Part shown: one piece after another, positions 1-11,015 of the stretch
How positions within the stretch are numbered: the first letter of the stretch is position 1
Layout of the letters: the number at the start of each line of letters is the position of its first letter
Assembly (NCBI RefSeq): GCF_016545825.1
Contig: NC_052612.1
Coordinates: 52,621,738 to 52,685,737, forward strand
Direction: 5' to 3'
DNA: 64,000 bases
Source: Eucalyptus grandis
Taxonomy: Eukaryota; Streptophyta; Magnoliopsida; Myrtales; Myrtaceae
Made by a program: the position numbers and the translations under genes
The notes under the pieces: generated by a model
Seen by the model: the letters and a program-made list of their open reading frames with translations, nothing else
Told to the model about the DNA's origin: nothing
Databases searched by the model: none

Positions 1-702
1 TCGTTGGATCTAATCGATGTCAAATTATCTTCGCACGCTCGATAAAGGCGAAAGGAATGTTGACAGTTAAAAGAGTTGTTTATTTGCGCTACAATACAAT
101 TTGCATCCATAATCAGTTCATGTCCTAAATTAGTTTTACCTTTGTCTCCGGAAGGAAAACCGAATAAGAGATCATTAATACGACCTACTGGGCTCGATTG
201 ATAATTCAGAGACCAGGAAGATGTTCCCTAATCTAATCATCAGAAAAATTAAGACAAATCTGCCAAGCCTGCGATGTCATTTTATAGCAGACGTGATCAT
301 GGACAGTAAAAAGAGAAGTATAAAAACAAGCTAGAATCTCTTGAGGATTCGAGGATCGTGCCAAGAATTTCCAGCAAAAATGCAATTTACAGAGGCTTAT
401 GTACACCCAACAAAAGACACGGGTAAACATCAGCCAATTTCTCTCTCTAAGGTAACAATCTGAGAAACTTTCTACATTATGCCATATAACACCTGAGCCC
501 GAAATGCAGCAGCTTTGAGGAAATACACCATTAATCCTGATACTTCTTTGAATGATGAGATCTTGTGAACTGAAAAAGCTGCTCATGAGTCGTTTATACC
601 AGCAATCAGTAGCAGTTGTGAAAGCAATCTACGAATCACGGGAAACTCCTGCAATAATATCCACAAATTGACTGCAAGATTTGCATATCCTTCATAAAAA
701 TA
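1..702. repeat. 3' flank of an ECA1-like unit plus spacer, duplicated at ~16886-17654
   Basis: The first bases (from gatctaatcgatgtcaaatt) match the sequence just after the ECA1-like stop codons at 7936, 10947 and 16897. The rest matches ~16980-17654 almost base for base, with small indels. It is one arm of a segmental duplication whose other arm starts at ~16886. The minus-strand open frame at 233-586 lies downstream of the CNOT9-like stop codon, looks like 3' UTR or spacer, and resembles no family I know. The position implies that another ECA1-like coding sequence sits immediately left of the window. Confidence 0.75.
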
Positions 703-3188
703 TTAATCCGATGCCAAATTATCAGCAAATACCTTCAGGCTTTCATGAAAAGTGCCGTTGATGAAGGATTTAGGGAGTGACTGCTTCACAAGATTATGTC
801 CCCTGTTAGACATGAATGACAGGTCTCAACTTAAGAATCAGGAGTCACCACATAAATTGAGAACAGTAGAATATTTGCTTGAAAACAAGTGCTAGAACTT
901 TGCAGCACCATATCAATTTTCTAATTTAAGCCCCAGAAAATTCAAAAGCAGCTACTACGTGGCAAGCAGTTTGACGATGCACAGAATTATAATGCACCAC
1001 GCATACGTGAAAGAACCATACTCACACAAATATCCACCAGTCATGCATACCAGATGCATTTGGACGACAAAAGAGGAAACGCTTGCTTGGTACCTTTCAG
1101 TTTCACATCCAAAAGGAAATGAGATGAATTACCTTTCATCATGACATAAGAGAGTGTAGCACCGGATGGTATGAAAGAGGATTCGAGGAGAGAAGTCGTG
1201 CACAACAGCTATCTGATTTACCTGAAGCAAAGACAAAAGTAGTTTTAATTTTTAAGATTTGTGTAGTCACATTATATATGGCCACAGTGGCTGATAAAAG
1301 ACGTACCAAATTGTCCCATGTTCTCATCAGTCTATTCAATAGATGATCAGCTGCAGGACTGAATAAGTATGATATTCCGAAGTCCACCCGAAGTATGGAT
1401 TCAACAATGTGCAGTCCAATCTGATAAAGAAAGAACAGAATTTGAGAATAGCACAGACTTCGTCTAATCTTAAATAGGTGGACACCATGTGATAGGAATG
1501 CTAAGAAATCATAGAAAGTGAAGGGTAATTCTCACCACTTTTGTGAGTTCATTTCCAGTGTCCATGCTAATCAAGCATACTTCCACCACCTCATTTTCGA
1601 TAGCCCATTGGACAGCACTGGATTCTCTTGCCTTCAAGAAAGACATCAATATGGAAGGAAAAGTCAATTTTTATCTGAGATCAGATAAAGTCATTGATGA
1701 TTCACTGCACGAGAAATGGAATGTACCTGGCATAAAATGCCAAACACTGACAAGGCAACAGCTCTCACGTTGTCATACACCTCCAGTGTGGACACGAACA
1801 GTACTAAGGGTACCAAGAAGTTAACAATGCAGGCTGAACTAACAAAAGAAAGGAAAAGAGAAGGTTCGCGTGAAGATAAATGCTAGAGGATGGTCAGCCA
1901 ATTTCAGACACTGATGATAGTTTCCGAAGCCTACAGTTCATGAGCTTTTGCCTGGTTTCTCTATTAGCTGCAATGCACTGCAATGAAGCAAAGAGTTAAC
2001 TGAGACAAGGGACAACAAGAATAATAATCAGAATGCGTTAGACAGCCCTTGACATGCTTCTTTTTGAGTTGCTCTCAGATTACCTGGAATAGAATAATGA
2101 CATTGATAAGGCGCATGCATGCTCTATTGTTTAGACTTCCATCCGCCATCATCCTGTAGATCAAGAGCACCTCCTGCATCATAAGACCAACCATAACTCA
2201 AAGATCCACCCATCACCCTAAATATCACTGGCAGTATGGATGAATATAGGGAAGAATTTTTCTCTTTTCATTGTGCCAAAGTATTATTTTTATAAAGCCT
2301 GCATGTTAAAAGTATCAAAGTCCTTTCCTTTTCCCCAATCTAGTAAGGAAAAAACGTATCAACTAATTTCATTCAGAGGAACTTCAAAGAAATCAAGGAC
2401 AAACTGCCCGCCCGTTCGATATTCAAGAAAAACGAAATGCTCAAACAATGTCGAAATCCCTTTTCAGACCACTGACTATATAACCCTAGAGAACAAAGCA
2501 AGCCCAGTTTAAAAAAAAAAAATCGGACTTTCCTCTTTCGTGGGAACCCTTAAAAACAACTGCAACGTTAGCTCGTCATACTCGAATTTATACTGAAAGG
2601 TCTCTTAACAACGATCTAGCTTCAAATTCCGCAACATTACACATACAAATGTCGATGCGAACAGGAGCAATGACCTGTATCAGGATGGCCATGGTACCGC
2701 AAGAATGGAACAAAAGAAACCCCGCCCTGTAATAATTCTCCGGGTCCTCCTCCCTCTTCTGTCGACAAATGACGAACCCAACAAAGGTTTCAGTAAACAG
2801 AACCGTGAAAAGATCGAACCTTTGAATCGAACAAGAGCAGAGACCTGGAAGAGGAAAGAACTGAGCAAGTGCAGAGCAGATTCTCTGAACTGAGGTTCCC
2901 GCAGCTTAAGAATCAGCTGTGGAATCGCCCTCGGCTTCCCCAGCCACCGGAGCCGGTGCTTCCTCCTCCCCCACGGCGATTTGCCGTTCCCCGACCCTGG
3001 AAAAAGAAATTCAAGAAAATGGGTCGCGAAATCGATCACGAAAGAGAGCGAGGGAGAGAGCGAAAAAGATCGCATTTTGACGGGCCTTGGTCGATGTTGG
3101 AGTAAAGAAGGTGGAGGGATATTTCTTCCCAATCCCAAGGCTCGTCGGGCAAGTTGTGAGCGTAGGGATGGTCTTCTTGGACCGCCAT
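703..3188 (-). CDS. CNOT9/RCD1-like subunit of the CCR4-NOT complex (divergent, about 10 exons)
   Basis: CNOT9 (RCD1/CAF40) is an armadillo-repeat scaffold of the CCR4-NOT mRNA deadenylation complex. Exons read on the minus strand are 2996-2845, 2758-2675, 2173-2084, 1977-1935, 1833-1727, 1631-1536, 1420-1307, 1221-1133 and 802-703 (stop TAA). All have GT-AG borders and phases that join without a break. The product aligns without gaps, from memory of the family, through long blocks. Examples are LILKLREPQFRESALHLL near its start, FHSCGTMAILIQ, NRETRQKLMN, VEVCLISMDTGNELTKV and SPRILFHTIRCYTLL near its end. Identity to canonical plant CNOT9 is low, so this is a fast-evolving paralogue, not the housekeeping copy. 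The N-terminus is uncertain. An ATG in good context at 3188 opens a frame that does not obviously splice into exon 2, and a nearer ATG at ~3075 reads straight into it. A broken second copy lies at ~17655-32160. Confidence 0.8.
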
Positions 3189-3419
3189 GGCCGGAGAGGA
3201 AGTTCAAAAGAGTTCCTCGGCGGGAAAGAAAGAAAGAAACAGAGGAAAGCGCCGACTGAAGTGAGCTGTGAATCAAAGAAAGCCCAAAATCGCTTTTTAT
3301 GTTCGAGAGAAGTTGTGGGATTTAAGTTTTTCCAGGTACAGATTCCACATTTACTCTTTTTTCTCTTCCTGTTTTGTTTCAGTGGATGCATTTAGTTCGT
3401 GCTTTCTCAAGTCTTTCCA

Positions 3420-5282
3420 AGTCCTGAAATAATGGCAAATATATAATTATGGAACAGAAATAAATTGATTGTCATGTACACTAACTTTTGCTAGTGCTTT
3501 ATTTTATCTTTCTCTCGACTAATGGTAGCTTTTATTTTCTTTCTTAGGGCCACATAGGAAGATTCACAGTTTACATTTAAAGAAAAAAAGAAAATTTTAA
3601 ATAAAAACTTAAAGTGTAATTGTTTTCTAAAAGAAGATAGGCACAAATTGAATGTTATTTCAAATAAAAGTCTAAAATGATCGATACAATTTGAAATGAG
3701 GGTTTCAGTGACAATATAACATCAATTAAGGCTACGTTTGTTATTTGTGTACCACCAAGACAGAATTAAGTCGATATAAGATGAATATAGTTTAAATTAA
3801 ATTATTTCATTGGGGAGATGAGACAAAAATGAAAAGGATTTCTAATATCTCGTAATATAAAAGTTATTTTTCTTGAATAATAAACTTTTAAATTAATAAA
3901 ATTAAAATAATATTTTAACTCTAATATAAAAATCAAAAATACAAAAAATAACAACACTTTCTTTTTTTTCTTAAATCCTATATTTCTTCATACATTCAAT
4001 TCTTTTTCTATTTTACTGTATAAATTCAATATATATAAATATATAATTTTGGAATTTATATATATTACATAATTTAGGTATATTAGTATAGTTTACTATT
4101 TAATAAATTTTATCAGAGAATGATAGAAAGGGAAAAAAATTAAAACAGAGAGGGGAAACAAATAAAAATATAAGCAAATAAAAATCAAGTAGGCAATAGT
4201 ATTATAAGATATTGTTATCATTTTTGTTTGTGCATCTTTTATGTACTCTAATATGCTATTTATATTAAACAATGAACATGATGGGATGTGTAAATATCCA
4301 ACTTATTAATACAATTCGCCAAACTATAATATTTGACTTGCACATGAGAGGGATAGCTTATCTACAAAGTTTACATGTTTTTTTTATATTCATGTGGTCT
4401 TCGTCCATCTTTAAAATTAAGCTTTTGGGTTGAACATTATTATAGTCACATAAATGTATTAGAGCAAAACAAAATTGAAAAAGTGTTTGTTTTGCTACAA
4501 TGAACAGGTCATACTTTGCATAAACCTTCGTGCATCGATTGAGTTCATCATTTGAGCATTGTCACAAGCAGGACCTTTATGTCTTAAATACAACATTACT
4601 TTTACATAACCCCTTGGACAATAATAGAATTTGAGATTTTAGGGGAGCGCTGAGTTTCAATATTTTTTTTTCCCAACCCTCGGATTACTTGTTCAACCAT
4701 TTAGCACTTGCTGGCACTTGTTGCATCAACAAATGATTAAAGGTTTTATTTTCTTTGGACTTTAGGTGCTTATTTACGTTCGGTCAAAAACGTTCGGTCA
4801 AACTATGGTGTTTTGCATAGAAGGTTCGTACCATGTCGCAACCTCCTAGAGCGAGATTTAAGGGAAGATGGGTTTAGAGATAATGTTGAGTTGTGGACCA
4901 ATAATCTTTAATCGGCGCAAGGTCTCTTAAACTCTTATCTTACGCGACATTGGAATTTGTCATTTTAATTGATTAACCTATAAAATTCTATCATGAGAAG
5001 GAGTTGTCACTAGTTTAATGGGATTGGTTAGGTGCCAAGTGAAATTCGACAATATATCTCACTTTCTATGCAATCAAAAATTTAAAACCAAAAATTCAAT
5101 TTACACTAATTATCTAATAAATGCCTTTTCGATACCTCAACTTGATTATTTGTCAACTAAAGTATCCATATAGTCTTTTCATCAAATTATGAACTTTAAG
5201 ATTCTTGTCTGCTAAGTGTCCATGCAATATTTTTGTGTTCATTATGGTTCTAAAATGTAATCTAACCATTACATTAAAACAG
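3420..5282. other. AT-rich intergenic spacer without recognisable genes
   Basis: Very AT-rich DNA with many short A and T runs. No frame shows a coding signature and no terminal repeats were found. It separates the 5' side of the CNOT9-like gene from the first ECA1-like unit. Confidence 0.6.
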
Positions 5283-7500
5283 ATAAATCACAACTCAAGA
5301 AAACAGCGTAAAACAACCATAAACAAATGAGCAATGTAGTATTGAGAGAATGAGTAAAGAGTAAAGTGCGGTATAATAACTCGATTCGAGTTGGGCAAAG
5401 AATATACATAATTTTATTATATATCTACAAGATAGGATCCCCATGAGCTATATGGAAATTTAAGTATGCATGAAATTATTCTAAATGTGTGATATTACAC
5501 TAAATTAATTATAATATAAGCAAAATGGATTATTTTTACAAACATAATTATTTATAAAATACAAAAAGGCACTGAATTAGGATAATGACTTCAAAAATTA
5601 GGAAAATCTTAAAGATGTCATTTCGCCCTAATTTAACAATAATATACATTTTTGGTTTTTTTTTTGAAAGCCGATTTTAATTCATTAAACCGCACTATGT
5701 TTATTTACATGAACACGGGCCAATTCACAACATGAAGATCACATTAAAAGATCACATTAATTGATCTGCACATTACGTCAAACATCTGGTGTGCATAGAC
5801 TGGCCAGGCTAGTTTATTTGATCCATGTTCATGGCCTTCAATCTTGACCCGTGAGCAATATTAACCTCAAATAGGAATGAGGGTTATACTAAAACATGTA
5901 TGGAACAATATTAACTGGAATTAAGATCCTAAAACACACAATGACATGATTAAAATTAGCCTAAAATGGACGGGTTCAACCTGTTTTTGCAAATCTCAGA
6001 TTGAATCCAGGTCAGGCAAGCAGGTTGCCAACCCAGATTCAAGCTATGATACTTAACATATGCGAGACATACAGGAAAATATAATCGATCCCAATGCAAG
6101 TATGTGACATTGATTTTCAAATTCGACAAACATCTCGGAGAATAACTAACTACACACATCAGACCAACCTCTCAAATTGGCCTTCACGTATGATCCACCC
6201 TGGCCAGCCCTGTACCAGCTGTGGCCCAGTGTGGATCGGCTCAGTTTTTGGCTCAAGTTTTTGGGCCTCATACACAATGCTTCGAAGCATTTCAACGAAC
6301 AAAGTGTGTGCCCTGGTAGTGCTAGGTCAGGTCATGCAAACGAAGTAGTTTTTCGCCTAAAAGCAGCATTGACGCAAAGAAATCATCATAGATCAATGAG
6401 AAACGACTCAGATTCTGGGTGATTGTCATACAAGAATCAGGACTACTACTTGGCCTTGTACTTTACCGAGAACTAGGTAGGACAGGGTGCTGAAGAATGG
6501 ACAAGTGCTCGTTTATGTCCGGTCAAATAGGGTGTTGAAGATTTCTGGAGCAAAGCCAGAAGTCCTCCGCGAAAACAAAAAGGAGAGGATCGGTTAAAAA
6601 TGCAAAGACAGTAAAAAACCAAGCTGACTGTTTTCTTAGTCATCCGCTTCCCTAAGCCATTTCCATACGAAAAAGAGCTAGGTGATTGGATTCATTCATA
6701 GCACGGGATTGTACAACAGCAAAACTAAGAACTGGTGTTTTACCCGAGTTCTCATTTAGGCTGCTTAAATATGGCGTTGCATTCCGATTTGTTGAGCCTT
6801 GACTCAGTCCCACGGCCAAAAGGAAAACTCTGTCCACAAGCCTCGACTCATTTGCAGATAGTCTTCTTGATGAACACAGCTGAAGGTTGGAGATTGGGTA
6901 TGGGTTGTATATAGATATTGGCTAGCAATTGCCATCGTCCTCCATTGAACATGACAATTAGGATTATAGTAAGGATTGCAGTGTGGATTATGTTCCTGAC
7001 TTGCGCATCCCTATATCTTTCATGTTTATAAAGTTCCTTCGGGAAATCTTGGGATCCATCACGTTTATGTTGATGAAATTGAATTTGATATCTAATGAGG
7101 GAAGATTGAAGGGCAAATTCATATTGGGAACATGGGGAGATAATAGGGACAGTGGAGAGTTATGATGAAGGGCTCCAACCTCTTCTGTCATCGTCTTCAT
7201 CATGTATTCCAGCTGTAAAGTCTGCGGTCGCCGTTACGGCTTTTGCTTGCTTGCCTGCCTGCCTGTGTATCGTCATGGTTGTCTCGCTTGAGAGTGATCA
7301 AGCTTCTTGATCTTGAGTTCATAAAATGGCTACGCCATCACCATTCCATTCCATTCCAAGGTCTGTTAACAAGGTATCCTTTAAGTCCCCACTTAGTAAC
7401 TGAAGCCAGCCATTAATTGAAGAGCGATGCAATCGAAATCATTCGGACAGTTTCTGAATGCTAAGAGAGAATGCTTTTTCCTCCCCACCTCCCACATCTT

Positions 7501-7508
7501 CTATAAGA
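7501..7508 (+). promoter_or_regulatory. Probable TATA box of ECA1-like gene A
   Basis: ctataaga lies about 70 bp before the ATG at 7574. The same motif sits at ~10513-10520 and ~16438-16445 before genes B and C. Confidence 0.5.
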
Positions 7509-7573
7509 TGGAACCGGCTCGCACCGTTCATCTCATCACCTTCCACTTTTGTTGCCTTCCCCCTCTTTCGACC

Positions 7574-7936
7574 ATGGCAAGATCAGGCTTCGTCGCGTTC
7601 TTGCTCCTTGCCAGCGTAGTTGCCGCGTTGTCTGTCAGAGTCAAACGGACTGATCCTGCGTCGGAGACATTAGACTACCTGATCGATTGTGCTAGCAAGT
7701 TGACTGGGAATTGCGGGGAAGACATCTTCTTCAACATATTCACGAAGCAGAGAAGGATCACCCCTGCATGCTGTAAGAAGCTTGTGTCGATAGGAAAACA
7801 GTGCCACGAGTCGATGGTGGGCTTCATTATCTTATCGCCCAGCTTCAGCAAGAATGCCTCCATCACCGTGCCCAGGAGCAAGAAAGTGTGGAATAAGTGT
7901 GTCCTGTTGGCCAAAGAAGCCCCTACCCTACCATAA
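7574..7936 (+). CDS. ECA1-like secreted cysteine-rich (prolamin-like domain) protein, copy A
   Basis: A single-exon gene of 120 residues. The start is the ATG in acc-ATG-G context at 7574. An in-frame upstream ATG at 7427 would put 49 extra residues before the signal peptide. Residues 1-20 (MARSGFVAFLLLASVVAALS) form a typical signal peptide. The mature part has six cysteines in the order C, C, CC, C, C (DCASKL, NCGEDIF, PACCKKL, KQCHESM, NKCVLLA). That matches the plant prolamin-like/ECA1 gametogenesis-related family. Known members (egg-cell and synergid peptides) are small, secreted, intronless, often tandem, and expressed in gametophytes. The gametophyte role here is inferred from family only. 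It is nearly identical to copies at 10585 and 16511 in its second half and variable at about residues 20-50. Confidence 0.85.
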   Translation: MARSGFVAFLLLASVVAALSVRVKRTDPASETLDYLIDCASKLTGNCGEDIFFNIFTKQRRITPACCKKLVSIGKQCHESMVGFIILSPSFSKNASITVPRSKKVWNKCVLLAKEAPTLP

Positions 7937-10584
7937 GGAGGCCTGGTTTTATCGGATTTAATCGATGTCAAATTATCATTGCAAGCTCGAAAAACACAGA
8001 GGAATAATGAATAGTTTCTTTTCTTTTCTTTTGATATAGACCTATGTTCTGTTAAACTTTTATATACATAAACACTACTGTAAAAATATGTATGTTTTGT
8101 GAAAATATAATCCTATGTTTGCTATCCTATTTCTGTGTTGTCCGGAGGTTATTATTACGTTTCCTCTTGTGCAATAAAAAGAACGGGTCGGCAACAATTG
8201 CCGAGAGGTTGCAAACTTTTATCGACCACCGAGGAATGTGCATGCACTCGAAGTTCGGGTCGTGACAAAAATAGATAAATCACAACTCAAGAAAACAGCG
8301 TAAAATAATCATAAACAAATGAGCAATGTAGTATTGAGAGAATTAGTGAAGAGTAAAGTGCGGTATAATAACTCGATTCAAGTTGAGCAAATAATATACA
8401 TAACTTTGTTATATAGCTACAAGATAGATCCCCATGAGCTATATGGAAATTTAAGTATGCATGAAATTATTCTAAATGTGTGATATTACACTAAATTAAT
8501 TATAATATAAGCAAAATGGATTATTTTTACAAACATAATTATTTATAAAATACAAAAAAGGCACTGAATTAGGATAATGACTTCAAAAAATTAGGAAAAT
8601 CTTAAAGATGTCATTTCGCCCTAATTTAACACTAATCTACATTTTTGGTTTTTTTTTTTTTTTGAAAGCCGATTTTAATTCATTAAACCGAACTATGTTT
8701 TTTTTTTTTTTTTACATGAACACGGGCCAATTCACAACATGAAGATCACATTAAAAGATCACATTAATTGACCTGCACATTACGTCGAACATCTGGTGTG
8801 CATAGACTGGCCAGGCTAGTTTATTTGATCCATGTTCATGGCCTTCAATCTTGACCCGTGAGCAATATTAACCTCAAATAGGGAATGAGGGTTATACTAA
8901 AACATGTATGAAACAATATTAACTGGAATTAAGATCCTAAAACGCACAATAACATGATTAAAATTAGCCTCAAATATACAGGTTCAACCTGTTTTTGCAA
9001 ATCTGAGATAGAATATCCAGGTCAGGCAAACAGGTTGCCAACCCAGATTCAAGCTATGATACTTAACATATGCGAGACATACAGGAAAATATAATCGATC
9101 CCAATGCAAGTATGTGACATTGATTTTCAAATTCGACAAACATCTCGAGAATAACTAACTACACACATCAGAACAACCTCTCAAATTGGCTTCACGTATG
9201 ATCCACCTGGCCAGCCCTGTACCAGCTGTGGCCCAGTGTGGATCGGCTCAGTTTTTGGCTCAAGTTTTGGGCCTCATACACAATGCTTCGAAGCATTTCA
9301 ACGAACAAAGTGTGTGCCCTGGTAGTGCTAGTGTCAGGTCATGCAAACGAAGTAGTTTTTCGCCTAAAATCAGCATTGACGCAAAGAAATCATCATAGAT
9401 CATTGAGAAACGACTCAGATTCTGGGTGATTGTCATACAAGTATCAGGACTACTACTTGGCCTTGTACTTTACCGAGAACTAGGTAGGACAGGGTGCTGA
9501 AGAATGGACAAGTACTCGTTTATTTCCGGTCAAATAGGGTGTTGAAGATTTCTGGAGCAAAGCCAGAAGTCCTCCGTGAAAACAAAAGGAGAGGATCGGT
9601 TAAAAATGCAAAGACAGTAAAAACCAAGCTGACTGTTTTCTTAGTCATCCGCTTCCCTAAGCCATTTCCATACGAAAAAGAGCTAGGTGATTGGATTCAT
9701 TCATAGCACGGGATTGTACAACAGCAAAAACTAAGAACTGGTGTTTTACCCGAGTTCTCATTTAGGCTGCTTAAATATGGCGTTGCATTCCGATTTGTTG
9801 AGCCTTGACTCAGTCCCACGGCCAAAAGGAAAACTCTGTCCACAAGCCTCGACTCATTTGCAGATAGTCTTCTTGATGAACACAGCTGAAGGTTGGAGAT
9901 TGGGTATGGGTTGTACCCAGATATTGGCTAGCAATTGCCATCGTCCTCCATTGAACATGACAGTTAGGATTATAGTAAGGATTGCAGTGTGGATTATATT
10001 CCTGACTTGCGCATCCCTATATCTTTCATGTTTATAAAATTCCTTCGGAAAATCTCGATCCATCACGTTTATGTTGATGAAATTGAATTTTGATATCTAA
10101 TGAGCGAAGATTGAAGGGCAAATTCATATTGGGAACATGGGGAGATGATAGGGACAGTGGAGAGTTATGATGAAGGGCTCCAACCTCTTCTGTCATTGTC
10201 TTCATCATGTATTCCAGCTGTAAAGTCTGCGGTTGCCGTTACCGTTTGCTTGCCTGCCTGCCTGCCTGTGTATCGTCATGGTTGTCTCGGCTCGAGAGTG
10301 ATCAAGCTTCTTGATCTTGAGTTCATAAAATGGCTACGCCATCACCATTCCATTCCATTCCAAGGTCTGTTAACAAGGTATCCTTTAAGTCCCCACTTAG
10401 TAACTGAAGCCAGCCATTAATTGAAGAGCGATGCAATGGAAATCATTCGGGCAGTTTCTGAATGCTAAGAGTGAATGCTTTTTCCTCCCCCTGAACCCAC
10501 CTCCCACATCTTCTATAAGATGGAACCGGCTCGCACCGTTCATCTCATCACCTTCCACTTTTGTTGCCTTCCCCTCTTTCGACC

Positions 10585-10947
10585 ATGGCAAGATCAGGCT
10601 TCGTGGCGTTCTTGCTCCTTGCCAGCGTAGTTGCCACGTTGTCCGTCAGAGTCAGATGGAAGGATCCTGCGGGGGAGACATTAGACTACCTGGCCGATTG
10701 TGCTACCAAGCTGGCCGATGATTGCGGGGAAGACATCTTCTTCAACATATTCACGAAGCAGAGAAAGATCACCCCTGCATGCTGTAAGAAGCTTGTGTCG
10801 ATGGGAAAACAGTGCCACGAGTCGATGGTGGGCTTCATTATCTTATCGCCCAGCTTCAGCAAGAATGCCTCCATCACCGTGCCCAGGAGCAAGAAAGTGT
10901 GGAAAAAGTGTGTCCTGTTGGCCAAAGAAGCCCCTACCCTACCGTAA
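10585..10947 (+). CDS. ECA1-like secreted cysteine-rich (prolamin-like domain) protein, copy B
   Basis: 120 residues in one exon, starting at the ATG in acc-ATG-G context at 10585. It has the same signal peptide (one A-to-T change), the same six-cysteine pattern and the same LAKEAPTLP end as copy A. Copy B differs from A at about nine of thirty positions between the signal peptide and the second cysteine (VRWKDPAG for VKRTDPAS, LADD for LTGN). It differs at only three of the following seventy. It sits in tandem with the same upstream DNA and probable TATA box, so it is likely expressed like copy A. The insertion of a solo LTR 68 bp after its stop codon may affect its transcript end. Confidence 0.85.
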   Translation: MARSGFVAFLLLASVVATLSVRVRWKDPAGETLDYLADCATKLADDCGEDIFFNIFTKQRKITPACCKKLVSMGKQCHESMVGFIILSPSFSKNASITVPRSKKVWKKCVLLAKEAPTLP

Positions 10948-11015
10948 GGAGGCCTGGTTTTATCGGATTTAATCGATGTCAAATTATCATTGCAAACTCG
11001 AAAAACACGAGGAAT

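Larger units (their letters stand above)
5283..8270 (+). repeat. Tandem unit A (~3 kb) carrying an ECA1-like gene
   Basis: Starts at ataaatcacaactcaagaaa and runs to the gtcgtgacaaaa tail before 8271. The same order of sequence recurs at 8271 and 14191 with a few percent divergence and small indels. About 2.2 kb of upstream DNA is copied with each gene, so the promoter was duplicated too. Short open frames in that DNA (for example 5956-6348 and 6983-7203) are not kept in frame between units, so I do not call them genes. Confidence 0.88.

Noticed and set aside
233..586. 117-residue minus-strand open frame
   Set aside because: Lies downstream of the CNOT9-like stop codon; the duplicated copy at ~17170-17490 does not keep the frame well, and no domain is recognised.
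2869..3395. Plus-strand and alternative minus-strand frames around the CNOT9-like start
   Set aside because: Shadows of the CNOT9-like 5' exons and leader; charged or purine-biased, not conserved in the second copy.
5956..7203. Short open frames upstream of each ECA1-like gene, recurring in the tandem units
   Set aside because: They recur because the DNA is duplicated; indels break the frames between units, so no protein is being conserved.
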